Below are positions 17,161 to 25,770 of a DNA stretch of 64,000 bases, piece after piece. Within the stretch, counting starts at the first letter, position 1, and each line of letters begins with the position of its first letter. The position numbers and the translations under genes were made by a program. The notes beneath the pieces were generated by a model, which searched no databases, had not been told where the DNA came from, and saw nothing but the letters and a program-made list of their open reading frames with translations. The stretch lies in the NCBI RefSeq assembly GCF_002112505.1, contig NZ_NEHW01000006.1, positions 248,001 to 312,000 of the forward strand, given 5' to 3'. This DNA is from Pseudomonas sp. R28(2017) (lineage in GTDB: Bacteria; Pseudomonadota; Gammaproteobacteria; Pseudomonadales; Pseudomonadaceae).

Positions 17161-17856
17161 TCAGGAAGGGATTTTCAGACCACGCTGCACGGCGGGCCGC
17201 TCAAGGAATTTCGCCAGCACCCGCTGCACTTCCTTGAATTGGTCGAAGCCTACCAACTCGCGCGCGTTGTAGCGTTCCACCAGGTTGCGCACCCAGGGGA
17301 AGATGGCGATGTCGGCGATGCTGTATTCATCGACCATCCACTCACGCCCTTTCAGGTGCCGGTCCAGCACCCCGAGCAGGCGCTTCGACTCGTTGACGTA
17401 ACGGTCACGCGGGCGCTTGTCTTCATATTCCTTGCCAGCAAAGAAATGGAAGAAACCGACCTGGCCGAACATCGGCCCGATCCCGCCCATCTGGAACATC
17501 AGCCACTGCAGCGTCTGGTAACGCTGGGCCGGTTCCTGGCTCAGCAGCTGCCCGCTCTTTTCCGCCAGGTACTGCAGGATCGCCCCCGACTCGAACAATG
17601 GCAGCGGCTGGCCGCCCGGGCCATTGGGGTCGAGGATCGCCGGGATCTTGTTGTTGGCACTGAGCGAGATGAATTCAGGGCTCAGCTGGTCATCGTTGTC
17701 GAAGCTGACCTTGTGCGGCTCATAAGCCAGGCCGATCTCCTCCAGCATGATCGACACCTTGACGCCGTTAGGCGTGGGCAGCGAATACAGTTGCAGGCGC
17801 TCGGGATGCTTCGCGGGCCATTTACGGGTGATAGGGAATGCGCTCAGATCGGTCAT
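17161..17856 (-). CDS. Glutathione S-transferase family protein (YfcG/YghU-like)
   Basis: A 231-residue cytoplasmic GST-like protein. The N-terminal thioredoxin-fold domain has LYSLPTPNGVKVSIMLEEIGL, typical of the Nu-class (YfcG/YghU) where a Thr/Asn pair replaces the usual Tyr/Ser, and NNKIPAILDP with the cis-Pro, then the glutathione-binding FESGAILQYLAEK. The all-helical C-terminal domain includes YSIADIAIFPWVR. Such proteins often act as disulphide-bond reductases. The ATG at 17856 was preferred over an upstream in-frame start that would add 11 residues. Not obviously in an operon. Confidence 0.88.
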   Translation of the reverse strand: MTDLSAFPITRKWPAKHPERLQLYSLPTPNGVKVSIMLEEIGLAYEPHKVSFDNDDQLSPEFISLSANNKIPAILDPNGPGGQPLPLFESGAILQYLAEKSGQLLSQEPAQRYQTLQWLMFQMGGIGPMFGQVGFFHFFAGKEYEDKRPRDRYVNESKRLLGVLDRHLKGREWMVDEYSIADIAIFPWVRNLVERYNARELVGFDQFKEVQRVLAKFLERPAVQRGLKIPS

Positions 17857-17930
17857 GGTCAACCTTGGCCTTGAAATGGGACCTCTCACTCTAGAGACAT
17901 CCCGGCTGGCTGACCATCACCTGCCGCTGA

Positions 17931-18431
17931 TCAGCTGGCTTGGCCGTGCGCCTTGAGCTTGAGCTTTTCAGTGTCTACCCGCACGAACACCGAGTCGGCG
18001 CTGACCGTCAGCACGTCGCCGGCCCAGACCTCACAGATGACCCGGGTCTTGCGCCCGACTTCACCTTCCACGCGCGCCTTGAGCAGCAGCTCCACACCCA
18101 TCGGCGTGGGTTTGAGGTAATTCAGCCCGAGGCTGCCGGTCACGCAGTCGATGCGCGGCAGACTGCCCGCTTCGCGGCCTTCGGCGCGGTAGTGATAGGC
18201 CATCGCGGTCCAGTTGGAATGGCAGTCGACTAGCATCGCCAGCAGGCCACCGTAGACCAGGCCGGGCCAGCCGATGAAGGTGCTGTCGGGTGAATGCCGG
18301 CACAACAGGTGGATGCCGTCGGCATCCCAGTGGCTTTGCAGGTGCAGGCCGCTGGGGTGGGCGCTGCCGCAACCGTAGCAGGTGCCATCAGGGGCAGCGA
18401 GGGCCTGGAGGGAAAGGATCTGATCGTTCAT
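17931..18431 (-). CDS. PaaI-type hotdog-fold thioesterase
   Basis: A 166-residue single-domain hotdog protein. The pattern GWPGLVYGGLLAMLVDCHSNWTAM matches the G-x(2)-Y/H-GG-x(3)-L-x-D core of acyl-CoA thioesterases, followed by two beta strands LNYLKPTPMGVELLLKARV and VGRKTRVICEVW. An N-terminal CYGCGSAHPSGLHL is typical of a Pseudomonas subgroup with a Cys-x-x-Cys. The substrate is unknown. It lies alone between the GST and permease genes, all on the minus strand. Confidence 0.82.
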   Translation of the reverse strand: MNDQILSLQALAAPDGTCYGCGSAHPSGLHLQSHWDADGIHLLCRHSPDSTFIGWPGLVYGGLLAMLVDCHSNWTAMAYHYRAEGREAGSLPRIDCVTGSLGLNYLKPTPMGVELLLKARVEGEVGRKTRVICEVWAGDVLTVSADSVFVRVDTEKLKLKAHGQAS

Positions 18432-18488
18432 ACGCAGCCTGTGCTTGTTGGAATGGGGGCGCGAAACGCCCCCATTAAAGCAGAAAGG

Positions 18489-19871
18489 TCAGGCCGTCTG
18501 GGCAATCGCCCTGCCGCCCTTCTGGGTCAGCGAAACGAGGAGGATGAACAGGGTCACGCCCGCAGTCATCAACGTCTCGTAGCGGTAGGCATCGCTCAAC
18601 AGCATGTAGCCCAGCACCATGACGATGGTGCCGATCACCAGCCAGGTCAGCCACGGGAACAGCCACATCTTCAGCTCCAGCGGCCGCCCTTCACGTTCGG
18701 CACGGGCGCGCATGCGCAGTTGCGACACGGCGATCACCAGGTACACCAGCAAGGCGATGGCGCCGGTGGTGGACAGCAGGAAACCGAACACCTTGCCCGG
18801 CAGCACGTAGTTGACGAAGCAACCGACGAAGCCTGCCAGGGTCGAGAGGATCACCGCCACGGTCGGCACGCCGGCGCCGGAAATGCGCTTGGTCATGCTC
18901 AGCGCCTGGCCACGGGCACCCAGCGAATAGAGCATCCGCGACGCCGTGTACAGGCCGGAGTTCATGCAACTGGTCACCGCCACCAGCACCACCAGGTCGA
19001 CCAGCAACTTGGCGCCCGGCACGTTCAGCACTTCCAGCACGCGCTGGAACGAGCCCACCGCTTTCAGGCCTGGGTCGTTCCAGGCCACCAGCGACACCAC
19101 CAGGAAGATCGACGCCAGGTAGAAGATCGCGATGCGGTACACCACCAGGTTGGTGGCGCGGCGGATCTTGTCTTTCGGGTTGGCGGTTTCGTCGGCGGCA
19201 ATGGTGACGATCTCGGCGCCGAAGAACGAGAAGATGGTGATCAGTACACCACCGAGCACGGTACCGAAGCCGTTGGGCATGAACCCGCCCTGGTCCCACA
19301 GGCGGCTGATGCCGGACACCTCGGCCAGCGGCCAGAAGCCGAACACGGCCAGGCTGCAGACCCCGATGAAGGCGATGATCGCGACCACCTTGACCAACGC
19401 GAACCAGTACTCGAACGCACCGAAGTTCTTCACGCTGACCAGGTTGCTGCCCGACAGCACGACCATGATCAGGAAGGCGAACAGCCAGGACGGCACACCC
19501 GGGAAGTAGGCATGCAGGATGTCCGCGCCAGCGATGGCCTCGACCGGGATGATCAGTACCCAGAACCACCAGTACAGCCAGCCGATGGTGAAGCCGGCCC
19601 ACGGGCCGATGGCCTCGGAGGCGTAGGTGGAGAACGAGCCGCTGTTGGGGTTGGCGATGGCCATTTCGCCCAGCATGCGCATCACCAGCAGTACCAGCAG
19701 GCCGGTCATGGCGTAGGAGATGAGAATGGCCGGGCCCGCGGTGGCGATGGCGTTGGAAGAACCGATGAACAGGCCGGCACCGATGATGCCGGCAATGGAA
19801 ATCATGGACACCTGACGCGAGGTCAGGCCGTGCTGCAAGGAACGCTGTTTGTTGTTGTGTAGCGAAGCCAT
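18489..19871 (-). CDS. Amino acid permease, APC superfamily (GabP-like)
   Basis: Proton-coupled amino acid uptake at the inner membrane. The 460-residue product has 12 membrane segments and the AAT-family opening ISIAGIIGAGLFIGSS at about residues 22-37, followed by MRMLGEMAIANPNSGSF. Overall it resembles gamma-aminobutyrate permease GabP. The ATG at 19871 (MASLHNNKQRS) follows GAGGG; the frame is open 41 residues further but that stretch is Thr/Ser/Pro-rich and non-protein-like. It is divergent from the LysR gene. Given the class III aminotransferase beyond the regulator, the substrate could be GABA, another omega-amino acid or a lysine-pathway intermediate. Confidence 0.85.
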   Translation of the reverse strand: MASLHNNKQRSLQHGLTSRQVSMISIAGIIGAGLFIGSSNAIATAGPAILISYAMTGLLVLLVMRMLGEMAIANPNSGSFSTYASEAIGPWAGFTIGWLYWWFWVLIIPVEAIAGADILHAYFPGVPSWLFAFLIMVVLSGSNLVSVKNFGAFEYWFALVKVVAIIAFIGVCSLAVFGFWPLAEVSGISRLWDQGGFMPNGFGTVLGGVLITIFSFFGAEIVTIAADETANPKDKIRRATNLVVYRIAIFYLASIFLVVSLVAWNDPGLKAVGSFQRVLEVLNVPGAKLLVDLVVLVAVTSCMNSGLYTASRMLYSLGARGQALSMTKRISGAGVPTVAVILSTLAGFVGCFVNYVLPGKVFGFLLSTTGAIALLVYLVIAVSQLRMRARAEREGRPLELKMWLFPWLTWLVIGTIVMVLGYMLLSDAYRYETLMTAGVTLFILLVSLTQKGGRAIAQTA

Positions 19872-20031
19872 GGAGAACCCTCGAATGGGTCGGCCGGCGT
19901 GCGGCGGTAATGCCGTCGACGGCAGAAAAGTTGGAGCAGAATTCGCGTAGGTCGTGTTGCTCGTTGTTGTTGTTTTATGTCGCCGGTGCCGCACTTGCCT
20001 CCTCTTCGCCGTACCGGTTGTAATCGTTGAT

Positions 20032-20063
20032 CGAGGTCAGTATTAATCTATAGGGCGAGGTCA
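20032..20063. promoter_or_regulatory. Direct repeat CGAGGTCA x2 in the permease-lysR intergenic region
   Basis: CGAGGTCA occurs at 20032-20039 and again at 20056-20063, 24 bp apart, on the same DNA face, in the 267-bp divergent region. An A/T-rich stretch (TATTAATCTATAG) lies between them. ATTCC-AATAC-GGAAT, a 5-bp inverted repeat, sits nearer the LysR gene (about 20089-20103). These could be binding sites for the LysR protein; no experimental link is visible. Confidence 0.4.
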
Positions 20064-20138
20064 ACAAACGACCTTTTCGAAGCACATGATTCCAATACGG
20101 AATGAACTCCTTCCTTTTTTGCTCGGTACGCGCCTGCC

Positions 20139-21035
20139 ATGTCCAAACGCCTGATGCCCTCGACCACCGCCTTGCAGTGCTTCGAAGCCGCCGCCCGGCA
20201 CCTGAGCTTCACCCGTGCGGCACAGGAGCTGCACCTGACCCAGAGCGCCGTCAGCAAGCAAGTCGCGCAGCTCGAGGACATGCTGTCGCATTCGCTGTTC
20301 CAGCGCATTCGCCGGCGCCTGCACCTGACCCCGGCGGGCGCGCTGTACCTCGCCGAGGTGAACAAGATCCTCACCCAGATCGACATCTCCAGCCGCTACA
20401 TCCTCAGCTACGGCGACGAGACCGAGGTGCTGCGCATCGCCACCCAGCCGACCTTCGGCGCGCGCTGGCTGGTGCCCAGGCTCAAGGGCTTCGGCGACCG
20501 CCACCCGCGCATTCACCTGGACATCCGCAACGAGCTGGAGCCGTTCGACCTGGTGCAGGCCAAGGCCGATATCGCCTTCTTCTTCGGCCAGGGCACCTGG
20601 CCGGGAGCCACCTGCATCGAGCTGTTCAGCGAGGCCGTGGTGCCGGTGTGTGCGCCCGAGTTGCTGGCCCGGCACCGCTTCGACAGCGCCGAGGCGCTCA
20701 CCGAACACCGGCTGCTGCAGTGCGCCTCACGGCCGGAGGCCTGGCACGAGTGGTTCCTGGGGTTGGGCCTGCATAGCCAGAACAGCTACCACGGGCCGCG
20801 CTTCGACACGTTCTACCTGTGCATCCGGGCGGCCATCGCTGGCTGTGGCATCGCCCTGATCCCGCGCTACCTGGTGGCCGAAGAGTTGAGCGAAGGCAAG
20901 CTGGTGGTGGCCTGGGACCACCCGGTGGCGAGCAATGGCCGGCACTTCATCGCCCATGCCGAACATGCCGCCGAAGTGCCCAAGGTCAAGGCGTTCGTGC
21001 AGTGGATTCGCGAGCGGGTGGCTGAGGGAGATTGA
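20139..21035 (+). CDS. LysR family transcriptional regulator
   Basis: A 298-residue LysR regulator. The N-terminal winged HTH is clear (ALQCFEAAARHLSFTRAAQELHLTQSAVSKQVAQLE, residues about 11-46, shown here in part), followed by a linker helix and the effector domain starting at LRIATQPTFGARWLVPRL. The fold resembles GcvA-like regulators. It lies between a divergent amino acid permease and a co-directional class III aminotransferase, which are its likely targets. Candidate operators are the CGAGGTCA direct repeats upstream and a 23-bp palindrome at 21166-21188 ahead of the aminotransferase. Confidence 0.92.
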   Translation: MSKRLMPSTTALQCFEAAARHLSFTRAAQELHLTQSAVSKQVAQLEDMLSHSLFQRIRRRLHLTPAGALYLAEVNKILTQIDISSRYILSYGDETEVLRIATQPTFGARWLVPRLKGFGDRHPRIHLDIRNELEPFDLVQAKADIAFFFGQGTWPGATCIELFSEAVVPVCAPELLARHRFDSAEALTEHRLLQCASRPEAWHEWFLGLGLHSQNSYHGPRFDTFYLCIRAAIAGCGIALIPRYLVAEELSEGKLVVAWDHPVASNGRHFIAHAEHAAEVPKVKAFVQWIRERVAEGD

Positions 21036-21045
21036 TATGGCCTGT

Positions 21046-21145
21046 ACTGGCCTCTTCGCGGGCAAGCCCGCTCCCACAGGGTCTGCACAAGACTTGAATC
21101 TTGCGCAGACCCTGTGGGAGCTGGCTTGCCCGCGAAGGGGCCAGT
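21046..21145. repeat. REPIN between lysR and the aminotransferase
   Basis: Inverted pair bounded by ACTGGCC and GGCCAGT, with cores GCGGGCAAGCCCGCTCCCAC on the left and GTGGGAGCTGGCTTGCCCGC on the right (one core base changed). It separates the LysR gene from the aminotransferase operator and probably isolates their transcripts. Confidence 0.92.
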
Positions 21146-21165
21146 TCATGAATCTGGGGAATGAC

Positions 21166-21188
21166 CGCAATCGAATAATTCGTTTGCG
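21166..21188. promoter_or_regulatory. 23-bp near-perfect palindrome upstream of the aminotransferase
   Basis: Arms CGCAAnCGAAT and ATTCGnTTGCG are exact complements around a central A; only the n positions fail to pair. It is centred about 68 bp before the chosen ATG at 21245. A dyad of this length looks like a dimeric repressor or activator site, most simply that of the adjacent LysR protein. Confidence 0.6.
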
Positions 21189-21244
21189 GAATAATACCGC
21201 GGCGCGCTTGGATATTAAGAAACTCGAACAAGGTCCGCGTGCCC

Positions 21245-22495
21245 ATGAAGCTGGAAAGTATCAGTCAATCCATCGCCATCGTTCATCCGATCACACTTTC
21301 CCATGGCCGTAATGCCGAAGTCTGGGATACCGACGGCAAACGCTATATCGACTTTGTCGGCGGCATCGGCGTACTCAACCTGGGCCACTGCAACCCGGCT
21401 GTGGTCGAAGCGATCCAGGCCCAGGCCAGCCGCCTTACCCACTACGCCTTCAACGCCGCCCCCCATGGCCCGTACCTGGAATTGATGGAGCGCCTGCGCC
21501 AGTTCGTCCCGGTCAGCTACCCGCTGGCCGGCATGCTCACCAACAGTGGCGCGGAAGCGGCGGAAAACGCCCTGAAGGTGGCCCGCGGCGCCACCGGCAA
21601 ACGCGCCATCATCGCCTTCGACGGTGGCTTCCACGGCCGCACCCTGGCCACCCTGAACCTCAACGGCAAGGTCGCGCCCTACAAGCAGCGGGTCGGTGAA
21701 CTGCCGGGGCCGGTGTACCACCTGCCCTACCCCAGCGCCGATACCGGCGTCACCTGCGAGCAGGCGCTCAAGGCCATGGACCGCCTGTTCAGCGTCGAAC
21801 TGGCGGTCGAGGACGTGGCGGCGTTCATCTTCGAGCCGGTGCAAGGCGAAGGCGGGTTCCTCGCCCTCGACCCGGCGTTTGCCCAGGCCCTGCGGCGCTT
21901 CTGCGACGAGCACGGGATCCTGATCATCATCGACGAGATCCAGTCCGGCTTTGGCCGCACCGGCCAACGCTTCGCCTTCCCGCGCCTGGGGATTGAACCA
22001 GACCTGCTGTTGCTGGCGAAAAGCATTGCCGGTGGCATGCCACTGGGTGCGGTGGTCGGGCGTCAGGCGCTGATGGCAGCACTGCCCAAAGGTGGCCTGG
22101 GCGGCACCTATTCGGGCAACCCGATCGCCTGCGCGGCAGCGCTGGCGAGCCTGGCACAGATGACCGACGAGAACGTCGCCACCTGGGGTGAACGCCAGGA
22201 GCAGGCGATCGTTGGCCGCCATGCCCGCTGGAAGGCCTCGAACCTGAGCCCGTACATCGGCCGCCTGACCGGTACCGGCGCCATGCGCGGCATCGAGTTC
22301 GTCAATGCCGATGGCAGCCCAGCGCCCGCCCAGCTGGCCAAGGTGATGGAAGCGGCGCGGGCCAAGGGGCTGCTGCTGATGCCCAGCGGCAAGGCGCGGC
22401 ACATCATCCGCCTGCTGGCACCGCTGACCATCGAGGCCGAGGTGCTCGAGGAAGGGCTGGATATCCTCGAGCAGTGCCTGGCCGAGCTGAACTGA
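21245..22495 (+). CDS. Class III PLP aminotransferase (GabT / 2-aminoadipate type)
   Basis: A 416-residue fold-type I PLP aminotransferase. Signatures: TNSGAEAAENALKVARGATG (phosphate-binding loop, about residues 100-119), GGFHGRTLATLNLNG, EPVQGEGG, IIIDEIQSGFGRTG with the Asp contacting PLP, and the Schiff-base Lys in LLAKSIAGGMPLGAVVGR near residue 262. The family is annotated as 4-aminobutyrate aminotransferase. From gene order I recall the P. putida KT2440 orthologue beside fusB being linked to 2-aminoadipate transamination in lysine catabolism, so that substrate is a serious alternative. The ATG at 21245 was preferred to a GTG two codons earlier. Probably controlled by the adjacent LysR protein. 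Confidence 0.9.
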   Translation: MKLESISQSIAIVHPITLSHGRNAEVWDTDGKRYIDFVGGIGVLNLGHCNPAVVEAIQAQASRLTHYAFNAAPHGPYLELMERLRQFVPVSYPLAGMLTNSGAEAAENALKVARGATGKRAIIAFDGGFHGRTLATLNLNGKVAPYKQRVGELPGPVYHLPYPSADTGVTCEQALKAMDRLFSVELAVEDVAAFIFEPVQGEGGFLALDPAFAQALRRFCDEHGILIIIDEIQSGFGRTGQRFAFPRLGIEPDLLLLAKSIAGGMPLGAVVGRQALMAALPKGGLGGTYSGNPIACAAALASLAQMTDENVATWGERQEQAIVGRHARWKASNLSPYIGRLTGTGAMRGIEFVNADGSPAPAQLAKVMEAARAKGLLLMPSGKARHIIRLLAPLTIEAEVLEEGLDILEQCLAELN

Positions 22496-22503
22496 ATCGG
22501 GGC

Positions 22504-22806
22504 TTACAGGCCCAGTTCTTCAGGGGTGAGCATGTCGGACTCGAAGGCGATCCAGCCGCCTTCGAGCTCGGCGTGGCCGTTGACGATCGGGCCGTAGTAG
22601 GTCAGGCCGTTCTCCAGGGTCACGCAGATGTGCGTGGCGGATTTCTCGGGGGCCGCGAGCGTACCGACGAAATGCACCTTCTTCAGGGTCTCGGTCACCG
22701 CCTCCAGGCCGACGCGCATGCCCGGGTTTTCCGAGGCTTCGGTGTCACCGCCGCGGTCTTCGGCGCTGATGGTCACGGTGGCAGTGTAAGGGTACTTGGT
22801 GCTCAA
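22504..22806 (-). CDS. Conserved hypothetical protein, 100 aa
   Basis: Not recognised as a named family. The product is a small acidic cytoplasmic protein with alternating beta-rich segments (YTATVTISAEDRG, HICVTLENGLTYYGPIV, GGWIAFESDML) and no membrane span or signal. The start is a TTG at 22806 with a good GAGGTAA ribosome binding site 8-9 bases upstream; no ATG is available in this position. It converges on the aminotransferase, with only 8 bp between the stops, and lies next to a REPIN on its 5' side. Confidence 0.72.
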   Translation of the reverse strand: MSTKYPYTATVTISAEDRGGDTEASENPGMRVGLEAVTETLKKVHFVGTLAAPEKSATHICVTLENGLTYYGPIVNGHAELEGGWIAFESDMLTPEELGL

Positions 22807-22880
22807 GCGGGGTTACCTCAAAAGGGTGTCTGGGTATTTGGCCGCGTAGAGTACGGCAGGTGATCTCTGTTGTCTCTACT

Positions 22881-22974
22881 GGCCTCTTCGCGGGCATGCC
22901 CGCTCCCTCAGGGATTTCACATTGCTCAAGGTGTGCACAGTAACTGTGGGAGCGGGCGTGCCCGCGGAGAGGCC
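22881..22974. repeat. REPIN between two small hypothetical genes
   Basis: Inverted REP pair starting GGCCTCTTCGCGGGCATGCC with CGCTCCCTCAG on the left and CTGTGGGAGCGGGCGTGCCC then GCGGAGAGGCC on the right. The left copy carries an ATG centre (GGGCATGCCC), like the algL copy, and a CCCTCA variant of CCCACA. Confidence 0.92.
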
Positions 22975-23045
22975 GGGCCTGCAAAAGATGCCTCGATCTG
23001 TTAGGGTGCCCGCCGATGCACGCCACACCACACGAGGACACCTGA

Positions 23046-23471
23046 GTGAGCGCCGAAGAACCCCTGATCGCCGACCTGTTCGAGGTCGACAAACGCCTGA
23101 CCCTCAAGCCCGTCGTGGACTTCAACAGCTACCTGCGCAACGCCTTCGGCGAAGGCCCGTGCAGCTGCTACCGCTGCGCCGAAGGCAGCGACGAAAGCAG
23201 CTACAGCCATGCCCACAACTTCACCTTCGAAGGCCGCCCGTGGCACCGCCGCTTCGCCAGCACCGCCGGCAGCGATGTCGCCCAGGTGCTGAAAAAGGCC
23301 TGGCTGTCGTACACCAAGGCCGACCTCAGCCTGATCGGTGCACTGGACCTCACCACCCTCAGGACCTTCACCGAAGCCGCCCTGCACGAGCGCCTGCTGG
23401 CCCTGCTGCCGGCCAGCGGCCTGGCCCGCGAAATCGACGGCCAGTGGATGCTGCAAGCCCAGGCTGACTGA
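23046..23471 (+). CDS. Conserved hypothetical protein, 141 aa
   Basis: I do not recognise a functional family. The product has an N-terminal segment with a CSCYRC motif near residues 39-44, which may be a metal site (two or three Cys), followed by an alpha-helical C-terminal half with helix-forming LTTLRTFTEAALHERLLAL. No signal peptide or membrane segment. The start is GTG at 23046 behind GAGGACACC. It lies 73 bp upstream of the EF-G gene on the same strand and could be co-transcribed with it. Confidence 0.72.
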   Translation: MSAEEPLIADLFEVDKRLTLKPVVDFNSYLRNAFGEGPCSCYRCAEGSDESSYSHAHNFTFEGRPWHRRFASTAGSDVAQVLKKAWLSYTKADLSLIGALDLTTLRTFTEAALHERLLALLPASGLAREIDGQWMLQAQAD

Positions 23472-23544
23472 CGGCCCGGCGGTCAGGCAGGATTCCCCCG
23501 CTCTGCTACCGTGGGGGAATCCGCCCATCCGCAGGTAGTCCGCC

Positions 23545-25656
23545 ATGGCCCGTACAACGCCCATCGAGCTGTACCGCAATATCGGCATCGTCGCCCACGT
23601 GGACGCCGGCAAGACCACGACCACCGAGCGCATCCTGTTCTACACCGGGGTCAACCACAAGATGGGCGAGGTGCACGATGGCGCCGCGACCATGGACTGG
23701 ATGGCCCAGGAGCAGGAGCGCGGCATCACCATCACCTCGGCGGCGACCACGGCCTTCTGGCAAGGCTCGACCAAGCAGTTCGCCGACAAGTACCGCTTCA
23801 ACATCATCGACACCCCCGGCCACGTCGACTTCACCATCGAGGTGGAACGCTCGCTGCGCGTGCTCGATGGCGCGGTGGTGGTGTTCAGCGGCGCCGATGG
23901 CGTCGAGCCGCAATCCGAGACGGTCTGGCGCCAGGCCAACAAGTACCACGTGCCGCGCCTGGCCTACATCAACAAGATGGACCGCCAGGGGGCCGACTTC
24001 CTGCGGGTGGTCAAGCAGATCGACCAGCGCCTGGGCCACCACCCGGTGCCGATCCAGCTGGCCATCGGCAGCGAGGAGAACTTCATCGGCCAGATCGACC
24101 TGGTGAAGATGAAGGCGATCTACTGGAACGACAACGACCAGGGCACCAGCTACCGCGAAGAAGACATACCCGCCGAACTGCAGGCGCTGGCCGACGAATG
24201 GCGGGCGCACATGATCGAGGCCGCGGCCGAAGCCAATGATGAACTGACCCTGAAGTTTCTCGAAGGCGAGGAACTGAGCGTCGATGAAATCAAGGCCGCC
24301 TTGCGCCAGCGTACCCTCGCCAATGAAATCGTCCCGACCATCCTCGGCTCGTCGTTCAAGAACAAGGGCGTGCCGCTGATGCTCGACGCGGTCATCGACT
24401 ACCTGCCCGCCCCTTCGGAAATCCCGGCGATCAAGGGCACCGACCCGGACGACGAAGAAAAGCACCTGGAACGGCACGCCGACGACAAGGAGCCGTTCTC
24501 TGCCCTGGCCTTCAAGATCGCCACCGACCCCTTCGTCGGCACCCTGACCTTTGCCCGGGTGTATTCCGGCGTGCTCAGTTCAGGCAACGCCGTGCTCAAT
24601 TCGGTGAAAGGCAAGAAGGAACGCATCGGCCGCATGGTGCAGATGCACGCCAACCAGCGCGCCGAGATCAAGGACGTGTGCGCCGGTGATATCGCCGCGC
24701 TGATCGGCATGAAAGACGTCACCACCGGCGATACCCTGTGCGACATCGACAAGCCGATCATCCTCGAACGCATGGACTTCCCCGACCCGGTGATCTCGGT
24801 GGCGGTGGAACCGAAAACCAAGGGCGACCAGGAGAAGATGGGCATCGCCCTGGGCAAGCTGGCCCAGGAAGACCCGTCGTTCCGCGTGCGCACCGACGAA
24901 GAAACCGGCCAGACCATCATCTCCGGCATGGGCGAACTGCACCTGGACATCATCGTCGACCGCATGAAGCGCGAGTTCAACGTCGACGCCAATATCGGCA
25001 AGCCGCAGGTGGCCTACCGCGAGAAGATCCGCAACACCTGCGAGATCGAGGGCCGCTTCGTGCGCCAGTCCGGCGGGCGCGGCCAGTATGGCCACTGCTG
25101 GATCCGCTTCGCCCCCGGTGACGAGGGCAAGGAAGGCCTGGAGTTCATCAACGAGATCGTCGGCGGCGTGGTACCGCGCGAGTACATCCCGGCGATCCAG
25201 AAAGGCATCGAGGAGCAGATGAAGAACGGCGTGCTGGCCGGCTATCCGCTGATCAACCTGAAAGCGGCGGTGTACGACGGCTCCTACCATGACGTGGACT
25301 CCAACGAGATGGCCTACAAGATCGCCGCCTCCATGGCCACCAAGCAGCTGTCGCAAAAAGGCGGCGCGGTGTTGCTGGAGCCAGTGATGAAAGTCGAGGT
25401 GGTGACGCCGGAGGAGTATCAGGGCGATATTCTCGGCGACTTGAGCCGGCGTCGCGGGATGATCCAGGACGGTGATGAGACGCCGGCTGGCAAGGTGATC
25501 CGCGCCGAGGTGCCGCTGGGCGAGATGTTCGGCTATGCCACGTCGATGCGCTCGATGACCCAGGGGCGGGCGAGCTTCTCGATGGAGTTCACCCGCTATG
25601 CCGAGGCACCGGCGAGCATTGCCGATGCCATCGTGAAAAAGAACCGCGGGGAGTAA
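23545..25656 (+). CDS. fusB: Elongation factor G, second copy (FusB-type)
   Basis: Translational GTPase that drives translocation and, with RRF, ribosome recycling. The 703-residue product has all G motifs: [10 protein letters not shown] (G1, about 17-26), [10 protein letters not shown] (G2), DTPGHVDF (G3), NKMD (G4), and the full five-domain EF-G order, ending in the domain V segment [20 protein letters not shown]. It is not in a str operon (no rpsL, rpsG or tuf beside it), so it should be the second EF-G found in pseudomonads, in line with my memory of fusB near aceA and nuo in P. putida. How labour is divided with FusA is unknown here. Confidence 0.93.
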   Translation: MARTTPIELYRNIGIVAHVDAGKTTTTERILFYTGVNHKMGEVHDGAATMDWMAQEQERGITITSAATTAFWQGSTKQFADKYRFNIIDTPGHVDFTIEVERSLRVLDGAVVVFSGADGVEPQSETVWRQANKYHVPRLAYINKMDRQGADFLRVVKQIDQRLGHHPVPIQLAIGSEENFIGQIDLVKMKAIYWNDNDQGTSYREEDIPAELQALADEWRAHMIEAAAEANDELTLKFLEGEELSVDEIKAALRQRTLANEIVPTILGSSFKNKGVPLMLDAVIDYLPAPSEIPAIKGTDPDDEEKHLERHADDKEPFSALAFKIATDPFVGTLTFARVYSGVLSSGNAVLNSVKGKKERIGRMVQMHANQRAEIKDVCAGDIAALIGMKDVTTGDTLCDIDKPIILERMDFPDPVISVAVEPKTKGDQEKMGIALGKLAQEDPSFRVRTDEETGQTIISGMGELHLDIIVDRMKREFNVDANIGKPQVAYREKIRNTCEIEGRFVRQSGGRGQYGHCWIRFAPGDEGKEGLEFINEIVGGVVPREYIPAIQKGIEEQMKNGVLAGYPLINLKAAVYDGSYHDVDSNEMAYKIAASMATKQLSQKGGAVLLEPVMKVEVVTPEEYQGDILGDLSRRRGMIQDGDETPAGKVIRAEVPLGEMFGYATSMRSMTQGRASFSMEFTRYAEAPASIADAIVKKNRGE

Positions 25657-25665
25657 GCCCTTCTC

Positions 25666-25758
25666 CTGCACTGGCCTCTTCGCGGGCACGCCCGCTCCCA
25701 CAGGGGTTATGCGATCACCCTGTGGGAGCGGGCGTGCCCACGAAGAGGCCAGTGCAGG
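25666..25758. repeat. REPIN between fusB and sulP
   Basis: The inverted pair is bounded by CCTGCACTGGCCTC and GAGGCCAGTGCAGG, a 14-bp perfect outer stem, with cores GCGGGCACGCCCGCTCCCAC and GTGGGAGCGGGCGTGCCCAC. It occupies nearly the whole gap between two convergent genes and probably acts as a two-way transcript end. Confidence 0.94.
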
Positions 25759-25770
25759 CCACTACGATGC

